The notes beneath the pieces were generated by a model. It was given only the letters and a program-made list of their open reading frames with translations, had not been told where the DNA came from and did no database searches. From positions 1,178,001 through 1,242,000 of the forward strand of contig CP032931.1 of the NCBI GenBank assembly GCA_003666485.1: a stretch of DNA of 64,000 nt, given 5' to 3'. Origin of the DNA: Levilactobacillus brevis (GTDB taxonomy: Bacteria; Bacillota; Bacilli; Lactobacillales; Lactobacillaceae). The translations under genes and the position numbers were made by a program. Positions 10,658 to 18,027 of the stretch are shown piece after piece (position 1 is the stretch's first letter; the number at the start of each line of letters is the position of its first letter).

Positions 10658-10659
10658 CG

Positions 10660-11247
10660 ATGAGTAAACTGGTATTGGTAACGGGAGGCGCTAAGAGTGG
10701 CAAGTCTGCTTTTGCTGAAGCCCAAAGTCCCAGCGACCAGATTGTCTGTTATTTAGCCACTGGGGTGATGCAGCAGCCGGATGCGGAAATGACACTACGG
10801 ATTCAGCATCATCAACAACGCCGACCGCATATTTGGGTGACAGAAGAACGATTTCAGCAAGTTCCGGAATTTATTAAGCAAAATAACTATGATCACTATT
10901 TGTTAGATGATGTGACCATGTTGACGACAAATAAGTTCTATGCAATTTTGGGTGAACAACTGACTGCTGATGGCGACTTTGATCGCTTGCTAGAACAAAT
11001 GTCTAAAGAAGAGTTGGACAATATCCGCCAGACGATTTTAACGGAGTGGCACCAGATTGTGACAGCGGTTAGACAAAAGCAAACGACCATGGTCATGGTC
11101 ACCAATGAAGTGGGGTTGGGCCTCGTACCGGCGACGAAGCAGGCACGGATTTTGCGTGATATTTATGGTGAAGTGAATCAGTTCTTAGCGCACGTTGCGG
11201 ATGAAGTTTACTTTGTCATAAGCGGACTGCCACAACGCTTTAAATAG
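10660..11247 (+). CDS. cobU: Adenosylcobinamide kinase / adenosylcobinamide-phosphate guanylyltransferase
   Basis: CobU phosphorylates adenosylcobinamide and then adds GMP to activate it for nucleotide-loop assembly. The 195-residue protein has the phosphate loop VTGGAKSGKSAFAE at residues 7-20, the YLATG strand, the HHQQRRPHIWVTEE segment that carries the guanylylated histidine, and VTNEVGLGLVP near residue 150. Size and motif order match the family well. It sits between the AIR-synthase-like gene and cobS. Confidence 0.95.
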   Translation: MSKLVLVTGGAKSGKSAFAEAQSPSDQIVCYLATGVMQQPDAEMTLRIQHHQQRRPHIWVTEERFQQVPEFIKQNNYDHYLLDDVTMLTTNKFYAILGEQLTADGDFDRLLEQMSKEELDNIRQTILTEWHQIVTAVRQKQTTMVMVTNEVGLGLVPATKQARILRDIYGEVNQFLAHVADEVYFVISGLPQRFK

Positions 11248-11256
11248 GAGGTCGCA

Positions 11257-12015
11257 ATGATAAAGTCATTAATTTTGTTCTCACAATTTTTCACGCGGAT
11301 TTATATTCCTGTGGAAATTGATGACGTTACGAATAAGTTTAAAACAAGCATTCAGTACATTACCTTGTTTGGTTTCTTATTGGGGATTCTGGAAGCTTTA
11401 GTCTTTGGTGGATTGAGCCTAGTTTTTCCAATTTGGTTGTCATGGTGTTTCTTTTGGGTGTTGGATGGCTTCGTCACGGGAGGTTTTCACCTAGATGCCT
11501 TGGCAGATACAGCTGATGGACTCTTTTCTTCGCGGACCACTGATCGCATCTTTGAGATTATGAAGGATAGCCGATTAGGCACAATGGGCAGCCTGGCTCT
11601 GCTGTATTTCTATATGGCCGTGATTGGTTGTGGCATTGCGTTGAGTGCGTATCTCGATCTGTGGACCATGATGGCTTTAGCAGCCATTATGATCATGTTA
11701 ACCAAGACCGGGGTGTCCTTATTGTTCTACAAAATGATCTATGCTGGAAGTAAGGGCGGCTTGGCCAGTATTTGGACAGGCGTAAAAACTTGGCGGGTCA
11801 TCGTTGCCCAGCTCTTTTCCATCATTGTCATTGGTGCTGCTTTGCAGTGGCAGGGGATCGTTGGCTACGTGTGCGTGGTTGTGGTTGCTTGGCTCTATCG
11901 GCACCACATCATTCGTATCATGGGTGGCTTTTCCGGCGACACAGTAGGGGCATACGCGAATCTTGCACAAGTTGTGTTCCTGTTGGGCTACTTGGTGGCC
12001 GTGAGGTTCTCCTAA
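11257..12015 (+). CDS. cobS: Adenosylcobinamide-GDP ribazoletransferase
   Basis: CobS is the membrane enzyme that joins adenosylcobinamide-GDP to alpha-ribazole or its phosphate. The 252-residue protein has six or so hydrophobic helices and the hallmark LDALADTADGLFSSR near residue 83, whose aspartates bind Mg2+, followed by IMKDSRLGTMG. It starts after a clear GGAGG site and overlaps cobC at a TAATG. Confidence 0.95.
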   Translation: MIKSLILFSQFFTRIYIPVEIDDVTNKFKTSIQYITLFGFLLGILEALVFGGLSLVFPIWLSWCFFWVLDGFVTGGFHLDALADTADGLFSSRTTDRIFEIMKDSRLGTMGSLALLYFYMAVIGCGIALSAYLDLWTMMALAAIMIMLTKTGVSLLFYKMIYAGSKGGLASIWTGVKTWRVIVAQLFSIIVIGAALQWQGIVGYVCVVVVAWLYRHHIIRIMGGFSGDTVGAYANLAQVVFLLGYLVAVRFS

Positions 12016-12605
12016 TGAAATTATTTGTTGCTCGTCATGGTGAGACGGCTTACAATCGTCAGAAAAAGTTTTATGGCAGTGATGACGTACCGCTCGACAG
12101 TCAAGGGGAAAAACAGGCACAGATGCTGGCACGCAAGCTTACTGATGTGCCACTGACGCAGTTAGTACGTAGTCAGATGAGACGGACGGAGCAGACCTTA
12201 CGTCCCGTTGCGATCCAACATCCGGCGGTGCCTGTGACGGTGTATTCAGAACTGAATGAAAAAGGTTTTGGAAATTGGGAGGGGTTGGATGCTGATGAGA
12301 TTCAGGCAAAGGACCCATTGAATTGGCAAAAATGGCTGAACGAGCCGTTGACGTTCACCCCGCCGACAGTCGAAAGCTTTGCGGTGTTTAAACGCCGCGT
12401 CGCAGCAGGAATGGCGAGGGTCCTGGCCAATGCGCAGCCCAATGACCAAATCCTCCTGGTGGCGCATCTAGGGACGTTACGGGTGATGCATCAATTACTA
12501 TGCAGCCCCAAAACTAATTTTTGGGATATTCATTTTGACGCAGGCACTTATTCTTACTATGAGGTTATCGGAAAAAGTATCGTGTTAAAAAAGTTAAACG
12601 TATAA
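12015..12605 (+). CDS. cobC: Alpha-ribazole phosphatase (histidine phosphatase)
   Basis: A 196-residue phosphoglycerate-mutase-like enzyme, expected to remove the 5' phosphate from alpha-ribazole phosphate or cobalamin phosphate. The catalytic RHG motif is at residues 7-9 (FVARHGETAYN), a conserved Arg pair is in SQMRRTEQTL, and the second catalytic His is in LLVAHLGTLRVMH. The start at 12015 overlaps the cobS stop. A longer frame upstream lies inside cobS and is rejected. The function within the pathway is inferred from position. Confidence 0.85.
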   Translation: MKLFVARHGETAYNRQKKFYGSDDVPLDSQGEKQAQMLARKLTDVPLTQLVRSQMRRTEQTLRPVAIQHPAVPVTVYSELNEKGFGNWEGLDADEIQAKDPLNWQKWLNEPLTFTPPTVESFAVFKRRVAAGMARVLANAQPNDQILLVAHLGTLRVMHQLLCSPKTNFWDIHFDAGTYSYYEVIGKSIVLKKLNV

Positions 12606-12617
12606 GGAAATGGGACA

Positions 12618-13325
12618 ATGGCATTCTTATTGACGTATCCACGAGATCAAGTACCACCAGATCTACAGACTAAGCTAGAAGCCTTGCAGCCGACTTTTTA
12701 CTGTCCTTGTCGGGTGCTGACGGCAACACTCCTTACGCCGACAGATCAAGAAAAGATTAGAACCAGTACTGATTTAGTCTTGACGAGCCAATTTGGCATT
12801 CATGTGTATTTACAACAGTTGATGACGCTGAACGAAACGGCAACGCTACACGTGTTAAGCAAGAAAGCGGCGAATTACCTGGTCGGTCGGGTGGCTAACC
12901 CGATTCAAATTGCGACGGTCGAATCCCAGCAGGGGCTAGCCACACAGCTCGCGGGACTGGGACCAAATCGACGTATTTGTTGGTTGTTGGGTAATCTGGC
13001 ACATCGAAGCGAGTCGATTCGTGCGGATGCAGTTATGACGATTTATCGGAACGACTGGCCAGTAGACGCTAATCAACAGGTTGTCCAACAACTGAAAGAT
13101 AGTCAAATCACGCAAGTCTTGGTGACGAGTCCTAGTAATTTTGCTGGATTGCGGCAGGTTCAAGCGAAACTTTCACCGGAGACTTTTTCACGAGCAACCT
13201 ATTATGTGTTGGGCCATACCAGTGCGGCCGTAATCCAGTCTGCCCAATTGCCTGTCGTGATGCCAAGCCAACCGCATGATGTGCTCCGGCAAATGATTAA
13301 CAAGATGTGCGCCGCAGCCGAGTAG
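12618..13325 (+). CDS. hemD: Uroporphyrinogen-III synthase
   Basis: HemD closes hydroxymethylbilane into uroporphyrinogen III with inversion of ring D. The family is poorly conserved. Here the 235-residue protein shows the two-lobed pattern: LLTYPRDQ at the start, LTSQFGIHVYLQQL at residues 54-67 in the usual place of an SxxA-type helix, and VTSPSNFAGL plus VLGHTSAAVI near the C-terminus, as in other HemD proteins. Being last in the hem-cob operon strengthens the call. Confidence 0.85.
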   Translation: MAFLLTYPRDQVPPDLQTKLEALQPTFYCPCRVLTATLLTPTDQEKIRTSTDLVLTSQFGIHVYLQQLMTLNETATLHVLSKKAANYLVGRVANPIQIATVESQQGLATQLAGLGPNRRICWLLGNLAHRSESIRADAVMTIYRNDWPVDANQQVVQQLKDSQITQVLVTSPSNFAGLRQVQAKLSPETFSRATYYVLGHTSAAVIQSAQLPVVMPSQPHDVLRQMINKMCAAAE

Positions 13326-13366
13326 TCAGTTAGTCGTCAGCGCAGTTGGTGCATTAAAAAAGAGAG

Positions 13367-13475
13367 TGGGCCAAAAGGCGGTTAGCTGGCGAGCATTAAG
13401 GCTGATAAGCGGATAATCCCGGGTTTGGATTGTTTGCTTATCAGTTTTAAGCGGAACCAGCTGCCTTTTGGCCCA
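13367..13475. terminator. Large extended hairpin between convergent hemD and pocR
   Basis: Arms at 13367-13389 and 13457-13475 pair over about 19 bases, with a four-base bulge in the left arm. A second nested stem lies at 13402-13410 with 13435-13443, and a third at its tip. The unit sits in the gap between two convergent genes and is likely a two-way terminator or a small repeat. Pairing is seen; function is inferred. Confidence 0.6.
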
Positions 13476-13503
13476 GGTTTCAACACCAGATATTCGGAGA
13501 CAC

Positions 13504-13538
13504 AAAGGGCCCGAGACTTTTGTCCCAGGCCCTTCTTT
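13504..13538. terminator. Two-way rho-independent terminator
   Basis: AAGGGCC pairs with GGCCCTT around an inner GAC-tttt-GTC stem, with A and T runs on the flanks. It can serve either the cob operon (+) or pocR (-). Confidence 0.65.
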
Positions 13539-13635
13539 GACCACTAAGCTGAAAAAGTATTGATTTAAAACGTTTTCAACAACTTGACTGAAACAGGTGT
13601 TACCGAGGCTCAAAACCGTATGCTAGCCCGAAAAA

Positions 13636-14730
13636 TCAATAAATATTGGTCGTGTAGATCCATTGCACGACGGAACAATTGGCAATTAGAACTTCGCTAG
13701 CAGGGGTTGATGGCTGGCGGCCGTCAACTAGGTATACCCAACCACGCTGATGGGGGATGTTCGTTAAGCCATTGATTGACTGAATATAGGGATAACCGTT
13801 TGATAATTGCGTTAGCGATTTGATATGGTGCGTGGTCAAATACTGTTTGGTCAAATCATAGACGGAGTCGGAATCAGAACAAGTGACAGGTCGGGCGATG
13901 GTATATACCGTAGAAGTATTGCCATTTTGCAAGCGGTACTTAGATGGGGTAATCCCAGTACGCTGCTTAAATACCCGCGTAAAATAACTGGTCTGTGAAA
14001 ACCCCAAGGCGGTGGAGATGTCCTGGATAGATTGTTCTGTTGTTAACAGCAGTTCTTGGGCGAAAACAATCTTTCTAATCATCACATAGTCACCAAAGTT
14101 AACGTTGAGAACTTGTTTAAAGAGGCGGCTCAAGTAAGAGGTAGACAGGAAGGCGTACTGAGCAGCGTCTTCGAGGGAAAAGGACTTAGTCAAGTGATTC
14201 TCGATGAATTGGATGGTTTTGGAGATTATCCGTTGGGTCGCATCTTGTGTTGGGGCATGAACGACTTCTACGTCCTCATTTACTGTGGTGGATGGGGCAA
14301 GATGCGGTTGGAGACTGAGCTCATTGTCAGTGGTCGGTTGCAGAATCTGGTTGAATTGATAGTTTAATAAGAGTTCTTGTCTTTGGGATAAGGCAGCCCA
14401 AACGTTGACCGGAATATGTGATTCAAATGCTGTGCCAATGATGCGTTCAAGGTACCGGCGGCAAAGTTTAATGCGTTGCGGGAGAAGATTCTTATTTTCA
14501 CAGACAACAAAACCAATGAGTTCATGGTCGACTGCTAAAGGGAAAAAGATGGGGTGCGGAAAGTGGACGCTGAATTGAGATTCTTTAAACGACGTGTAGA
14601 CGGTTTGGTTATGGACAAACAGCCCGTCAAGATTGAAAAAGACCGCTGATATTTGTGACAGCTTAACAAAGTCGTCAAGGGCGGTTGATATTTTGTCTAA
14701 TGTTTTTTCACTGGTAAGCTGGTTGGACAT
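13636..14730 (-). CDS. pocR: PocR-type AraC-family regulator with C-terminal transcobalamin-like domain
   Basis: A 364-residue regulator encoded convergently to the cob operon. Residues 10-130 resemble the PocR sensor domain (DDFVKLSQISAVFFNLDGL). Residues 165-268 are a full AraC double helix-turn-helix, including SLEDAAQYAFLSTSYLSRLF and FSQTSYFTRVFKQRTGITP. After this the protein continues for about 95 residues, with SINGL, GWVYLVDGRQPSTPASEVL and VVQWIYT, a pattern that matches the transcobalamin-like C-terminal (DUF4430) fold. PocR activates pdu/cob genes in response to propanediol in Salmonella. The added domain suggests a second ligand, perhaps a corrinoid, but that is inference. Confidence 0.85.
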   Translation of the reverse strand: MSNQLTSEKTLDKISTALDDFVKLSQISAVFFNLDGLFVHNQTVYTSFKESQFSVHFPHPIFFPLAVDHELIGFVVCENKNLLPQRIKLCRRYLERIIGTAFESHIPVNVWAALSQRQELLLNYQFNQILQPTTDNELSLQPHLAPSTTVNEDVEVVHAPTQDATQRIISKTIQFIENHLTKSFSLEDAAQYAFLSTSYLSRLFKQVLNVNFGDYVMIRKIVFAQELLLTTEQSIQDISTALGFSQTSYFTRVFKQRTGITPSKYRLQNGNTSTVYTIARPVTCSDSDSVYDLTKQYLTTHHIKSLTQLSNGYPYIQSINGLTNIPHQRGWVYLVDGRQPSTPASEVLIANCSVVQWIYTTNIY

Positions 14731-14856
14731 GCAAAAGGCTCCTTGTAAATAGCGGAAGAGGATAGTTAATTTTTAATAGGATTTACTTAATGACCGAATG
14801 AGTCGATACGAATAGCTAACGACGGGAAAATAGACGTCAGCAAGGAGAGAGGCAGG

Positions 14857-15468
14857 ATGACGGTACTTTATTTTGTTCGCCACGGTCAGACGTGGGCAAA
14901 TGAACAAGGAATCAAGCAAGGCATGCTCAATGATGACCGTACAAAACTAACGGTTCAAGGACAGCTACAAATGCAACGGTTACAGCAATCCCTAACGATG
15001 GTTGGCGTTGATCGGATTATTTGTAGCCCGTTACAACGTGCCAGAGAATCAGCGGCCATCCTGAATCAAACGAGACAGGTGCCTCTCCTAGTTGATGATA
15101 AGCTGGCAGAACTGTCCTATGGTACGGGGGATGGGTTGGAAACCCGTCAGTTATTGCATCAACACCCAGCGTGCTTTGACCCGCACACACAGGATATTCG
15201 GGTCGTCCCCGCACCAACTTTGCGGTATAAAAGTGAACAGATTGAGACGTTTTTAACAGAGGTGACGCAGAAATATCCTGATGAAAGCTTACTCATCGTG
15301 ACGCATGGGTGGACAATTAAAATGGTGCTATGTATGGCGTTATCCGGGGGTGAGGCGCAGGGCATCATGGATCCAGATAACGCGAGTGTTACGAAAATTA
15401 CGACGGATGGTCAAAGTGAAACTTACTATTTAGATTATTATAATCGTTGTGTCCAAGCAAAGTTCTAG
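14857..15468 (+). CDS. Second histidine phosphatase of the cobalamin region
   Basis: A 203-residue phosphoglycerate-mutase-like protein. RHGQTWANEQG near residue 8 holds the catalytic RHG, SPLQRARESAAIL holds the conserved arginine, and LIVTHGWTIKMVL holds the second catalytic His. It is divergent from pocR, with 126 bases between the starts, and shows only modest likeness to cobC at 12015. A purine-rich AAGGAGAGAGG precedes the ATG. It may be a second alpha-ribazole phosphatase or a general sugar phosphatase; sequence alone does not decide. Confidence 0.75.
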   Translation: MTVLYFVRHGQTWANEQGIKQGMLNDDRTKLTVQGQLQMQRLQQSLTMVGVDRIICSPLQRARESAAILNQTRQVPLLVDDKLAELSYGTGDGLETRQLLHQHPACFDPHTQDIRVVPAPTLRYKSEQIETFLTEVTQKYPDESLLIVTHGWTIKMVLCMALSGGEAQGIMDPDNASVTKITTDGQSETYYLDYYNRCVQAKF

Positions 15469-15505
15469 CCAAGAATATCATTGTGGGTGAAAGCTACTGA
15501 TGGCA

Positions 15506-15886
15506 TCAAACCACCTGCAAGTCCAGCACCCAATTATCCGCTTGCTTATTCTTGTTGATCTTCGCTGGGTCATTGACCAAATCATCATTGACCTTAACCA
15601 CAGTGCCGGCGTATGGCGTTTTGAAATTTTCCACGGCCTTGTCGCTTTCGACTTCTAAAATGTCGTCGCCGGCGGCCAGAACGTCTTCACTCAAGATGGG
15701 CAGGTCGGCGAAGCTGATGTCGCCGATCTGTTCGAGGGCGTCGCTGGATAATCCCAGGCGGTAGTGACCCTGGTCGCGTTGTTCCAGCCAGACCCCATCT
15801 TTCACCGTGATTGCTGGTGCGGCTGGTGTTTTGTCACCGCGGAACCAATTAATGAGGCGTTGCCAAAATGATTGTTGTGCAGCCAT
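15506..15886 (-). CDS. Glycine cleavage H-like lipoyl protein
   Basis: A 126-residue GcvH-like protein. The lipoyl domain runs from about residue 40 to 124 and contains DISFADLPILSEDVLAAGD and the lipoylation site in LEVESDKAVENFKTPYAG, where the Lys after SD is the expected acceptor. No gcvP or gcvT is nearby. It is divergent from lplA, so it may act as a lipoyl carrier for relay to other enzymes rather than in glycine cleavage. The N-terminal 30 residues are basic (WRGDK) and lie outside the domain. Confidence 0.85.
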   Translation of the reverse strand: MAAQQSFWQRLINWFRGDKTPAAPAITVKDGVWLEQRDQGHYRLGLSSDALEQIGDISFADLPILSEDVLAAGDDILEVESDKAVENFKTPYAGTVVKVNDDLVNDPAKINKNKQADNWVLDLQVV

Positions 15887-16071
15887 GATAGAATTCCTCC
15901 CTAGTATGTCGTGTTTAACATCTAGTATACCCTTTCCATGTAACCGCTGACAATAACTTGCTCACGGGCACGGAAAGTTGTTGCTACAGGTGGCTTATGC
16001 TACACTGAAAATAATTTCATTCGGTGGTCAACTGCTGCCGATGTTTAAGCGTGAAGGGAGCGTTACCCAAA

Positions 16072-17112
16072 ATGTTTTTAATCGATACCAGCCGTAATGG
16101 CCAAGTGGTCACCGATGCCATCGTTAATCAGTCAATCGACAATTACCTCGTGAACGACCTGAAATTGCCGGGTCACGGCCTCATGATGTACGTCAATCAG
16201 CCAGCCGTCATCGTCGGCATCAACCAAACCGTGGGTGCCGAGGTGGACTTCCATTACCTAGACCAACACCATGTGCAACTGGTGCGGCGGACGTCCGGTG
16301 GGGGCGCCGTCTACCATGACGAGCGTAACCTGATTTTTGAGCACATCATCAATGGTGATCCGCAAGATGGGTCCAAATTTGGCGACTACACGGTCTTTGC
16401 TGAACCCGTTTTGCGGGCGCTCAAGGCCATGGGTGTCGCCGACCTGGGCATCAGTAACAAGAGTGCCTTGACGGTCGCTGGCAAGAAATTTTCCGGCATG
16501 ACCATGTTCAAAAACGGTGACGGTTACGCGGCCGGTGGCACCATCATGTACGACCTGAACGTCGATGCTGCCCACGCGGCGCTCTTGCCCGCCAGCGAGC
16601 GGCCACACCGGGGCGTGGATTCCAACCGCGTTCCCATCACTAATCTGCGGCAATACCTGGCCCCGGCATACCAAGATCTGGACATTCAGGCCTTCAAGGA
16701 AGCCTTGCTGTGCCACATCTTTGAGGTCGACCGGTTAGACCAAATCGACACGTACCACCTGACCGACCACGACTGGGCGGTTATTGACCAACGCCTGGCG
16801 GAAAAGTACAATACCGATGCCTGGAATTATGGCGCCAATCCGGGATTCCGCGAATATGAAAAGCTCACGGTCGCCAAGGGTCAATTGCACGTGAACTTCA
16901 CGCGTCACGCCGGCAAATTGCGGACGGCCATGCTCTTTGGCGCGGTTGGCACGCCAGCGGAACTTCACGCCATTTCAGAGCAGCTGACGGGTATCGATGC
17001 CACGCCTGAAGCAGTCGGTGCGGTGCTCCAACAACCAGAGACGGTTGCCATCTTGGGTGAAGACGCCATTGCGCCGGTCACCGCGATTCTAACGGGGGAG
17101 GCGCACCAATGA
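16072..17112 (+). CDS. lplA: Lipoate-protein ligase A
   Basis: A 346-residue enzyme that activates lipoate with ATP and transfers it to lipoyl domains. Seen motifs are RRTSGGGAVYHDERNL (residues 72-87), the lipoyl-AMP-binding loop, VAGKKFSGMTMFKNGDGYAAGGTIMYD, and the C-terminal accessory domain from about residue 250. The ATG at 16072 follows GAAGGGAG at suitable distance; an upstream in-frame ATG at 16024 has no such site. It is divergent from the GcvH-like gene and overlaps the next gene by an ATGA, so LplA probably modifies that H-like protein. Confidence 0.93.
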   Translation: MFLIDTSRNGQVVTDAIVNQSIDNYLVNDLKLPGHGLMMYVNQPAVIVGINQTVGAEVDFHYLDQHHVQLVRRTSGGGAVYHDERNLIFEHIINGDPQDGSKFGDYTVFAEPVLRALKAMGVADLGISNKSALTVAGKKFSGMTMFKNGDGYAAGGTIMYDLNVDAAHAALLPASERPHRGVDSNRVPITNLRQYLAPAYQDLDIQAFKEALLCHIFEVDRLDQIDTYHLTDHDWAVIDQRLAEKYNTDAWNYGANPGFREYEKLTVAKGQLHVNFTRHAGKLRTAMLFGAVGTPAELHAISEQLTGIDATPEAVGAVLQQPETVAILGEDAIAPVTAILTGEAHQ

Positions 17113-17429
17113 AGGCCAAGTACGACGTGAATGTCTACAGCGGCGTACCGGTCGAGACCAACGCCTCCGGCCAGTACGAAATCAAACGCGATCCGGATGG
17201 CAGCTTCAAGCTCCACGACTGGCGAACTGGCCGCCACAGCAAGGGCAAGTTCAAGGGCGTTGGCCAAATATTCTTGACCGAAAACAACCTGCGCGTGGCC
17301 GTCATCGTCGCGCACCCGCTGGATTATAAGCAACGGCACGACTACACGCCGATGCAACGGCTGACTAGCGAGTTTGTCAGCGAGGACCTGGTCCAAACGG
17401 TCCGGCAAACGCTAGAGATAGACGACTGA
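17109..17429 (+). CDS. Conserved-looking protein of unknown function, coupled to lplA
   Basis: I do not recognise this 106-residue protein. It is soluble, with no membrane segment, and has a central basic stretch (DWRTGRHSKGKFKGVG) and a mixed-charge C-terminus. The ATG lies in the lplA stop (ATGA), and a terminator follows, so it is the last gene of a two-gene operon. A role linked to lipoylation is possible only by position. Confidence 0.7.
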   Translation: MKAKYDVNVYSGVPVETNASGQYEIKRDPDGSFKLHDWRTGRHSKGKFKGVGQIFLTENNLRVAVIVAHPLDYKQRHDYTPMQRLTSEFVSEDLVQTVRQTLEIDD

Positions 17430-17479
17430 GCGGCGTTGTTGTGGACAAGTTTGTGGATAACGCCATTTAAAGGAAACTA

Positions 17480-17521
17480 AAAGGGCAGCGCCTCACCGAT
17501 TTCGGGTGGGACGCTGCCTTT
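17480..17521 (+). terminator. Terminator of the lplA operon
   Basis: AAGGGCAGCGcc pairs with ggACGCTGCCTTT, with an internal stem of CACC with GGTG, then a short T-rich end. Confidence 0.75.
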
Positions 17522-17595
17522 AGTGTATTAGGGGTGCGAGTGTAAAAAGACCCAGTTGACAGGGATTCTGGCCATTAAAGTAGGTCGCATGCAAC

Positions 17596-17755
17596 ATCTG
17601 CGTCAACCAGAGATTCTGGTAGCTGCGGGGAGAACGCTCGCGACCTAAGAAGCGGTTTGACTGTGTTTGAAGCTTGGCAAACCCCGTCAATCTCCGAATA
17701 CGCTTCACGACGTAAACTGAAGAAAACGGTCCTACTAACTTTGTGGATAAACTGC
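17596..17755 (-). repeat. Family B repeat, degenerate copy (B1)
   Basis: Read on the minus strand it follows the same order of blocks as the better family B copies (for example 43507-43689): an arm near GCGTCAAC, a TTTGAAGC..TTGGCAAACCCCG middle, and a GTAAACTGAAGAAAACGG end. Arms no longer pair well, so it looks like an old copy. It directly abuts a family A copy. Confidence 0.5.
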
Positions 17756-17763
17756 CAGGCAGC

Positions 17764-17937
17764 CGTGAGTGAGCTAAATTTGGACTCAGCCGTGGGAGTT
17801 TTCAAGTGACCTGCTTGGAAACTGGCGTCTTCGAGACGTGGTTTTCGGCTCGAAGCGAGGTTGAAGACCGCTCTTTGGCTTCGACCGGTCCTTCCCACAG
17901 CGTCACGATCCAAATTTGGCGAACGGTAAGGCGGCCA
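17764..17937 (-). repeat. Family A repeat (A1)
   Basis: Contains the family A blocks: CTCAGCCGTGGGAGTT near the left end, a central stem CTTCGAG/CTCGAAG, GAAGACCGCT, and a right arm AAATTTGGCGAACGGTAAGG. Terminal arms are partly decayed. The central stem differs from other copies by paired changes. Confidence 0.75.
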
Positions 17938-18027
17938 GCACGGACTACCTGGCGTTCAAGAACTAATCCTGTCGCCATAAGCCCTGGTGTCACAACTATC
18001 TAGCGACTTGCAAACTTTAGGGGCAAA

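Noticed and set aside
13565..13578. TTAAAACGTTTTCA, close to a cre site.
   Set aside because: It lies between the 3' ends of convergent genes, where catabolite control of initiation is not expected, and the second base does not fit.
13326..13613. Open frame on the minus strand in the hemD-pocR gap.
   Set aside because: It is made of the large hairpin and terminator and has no start site.
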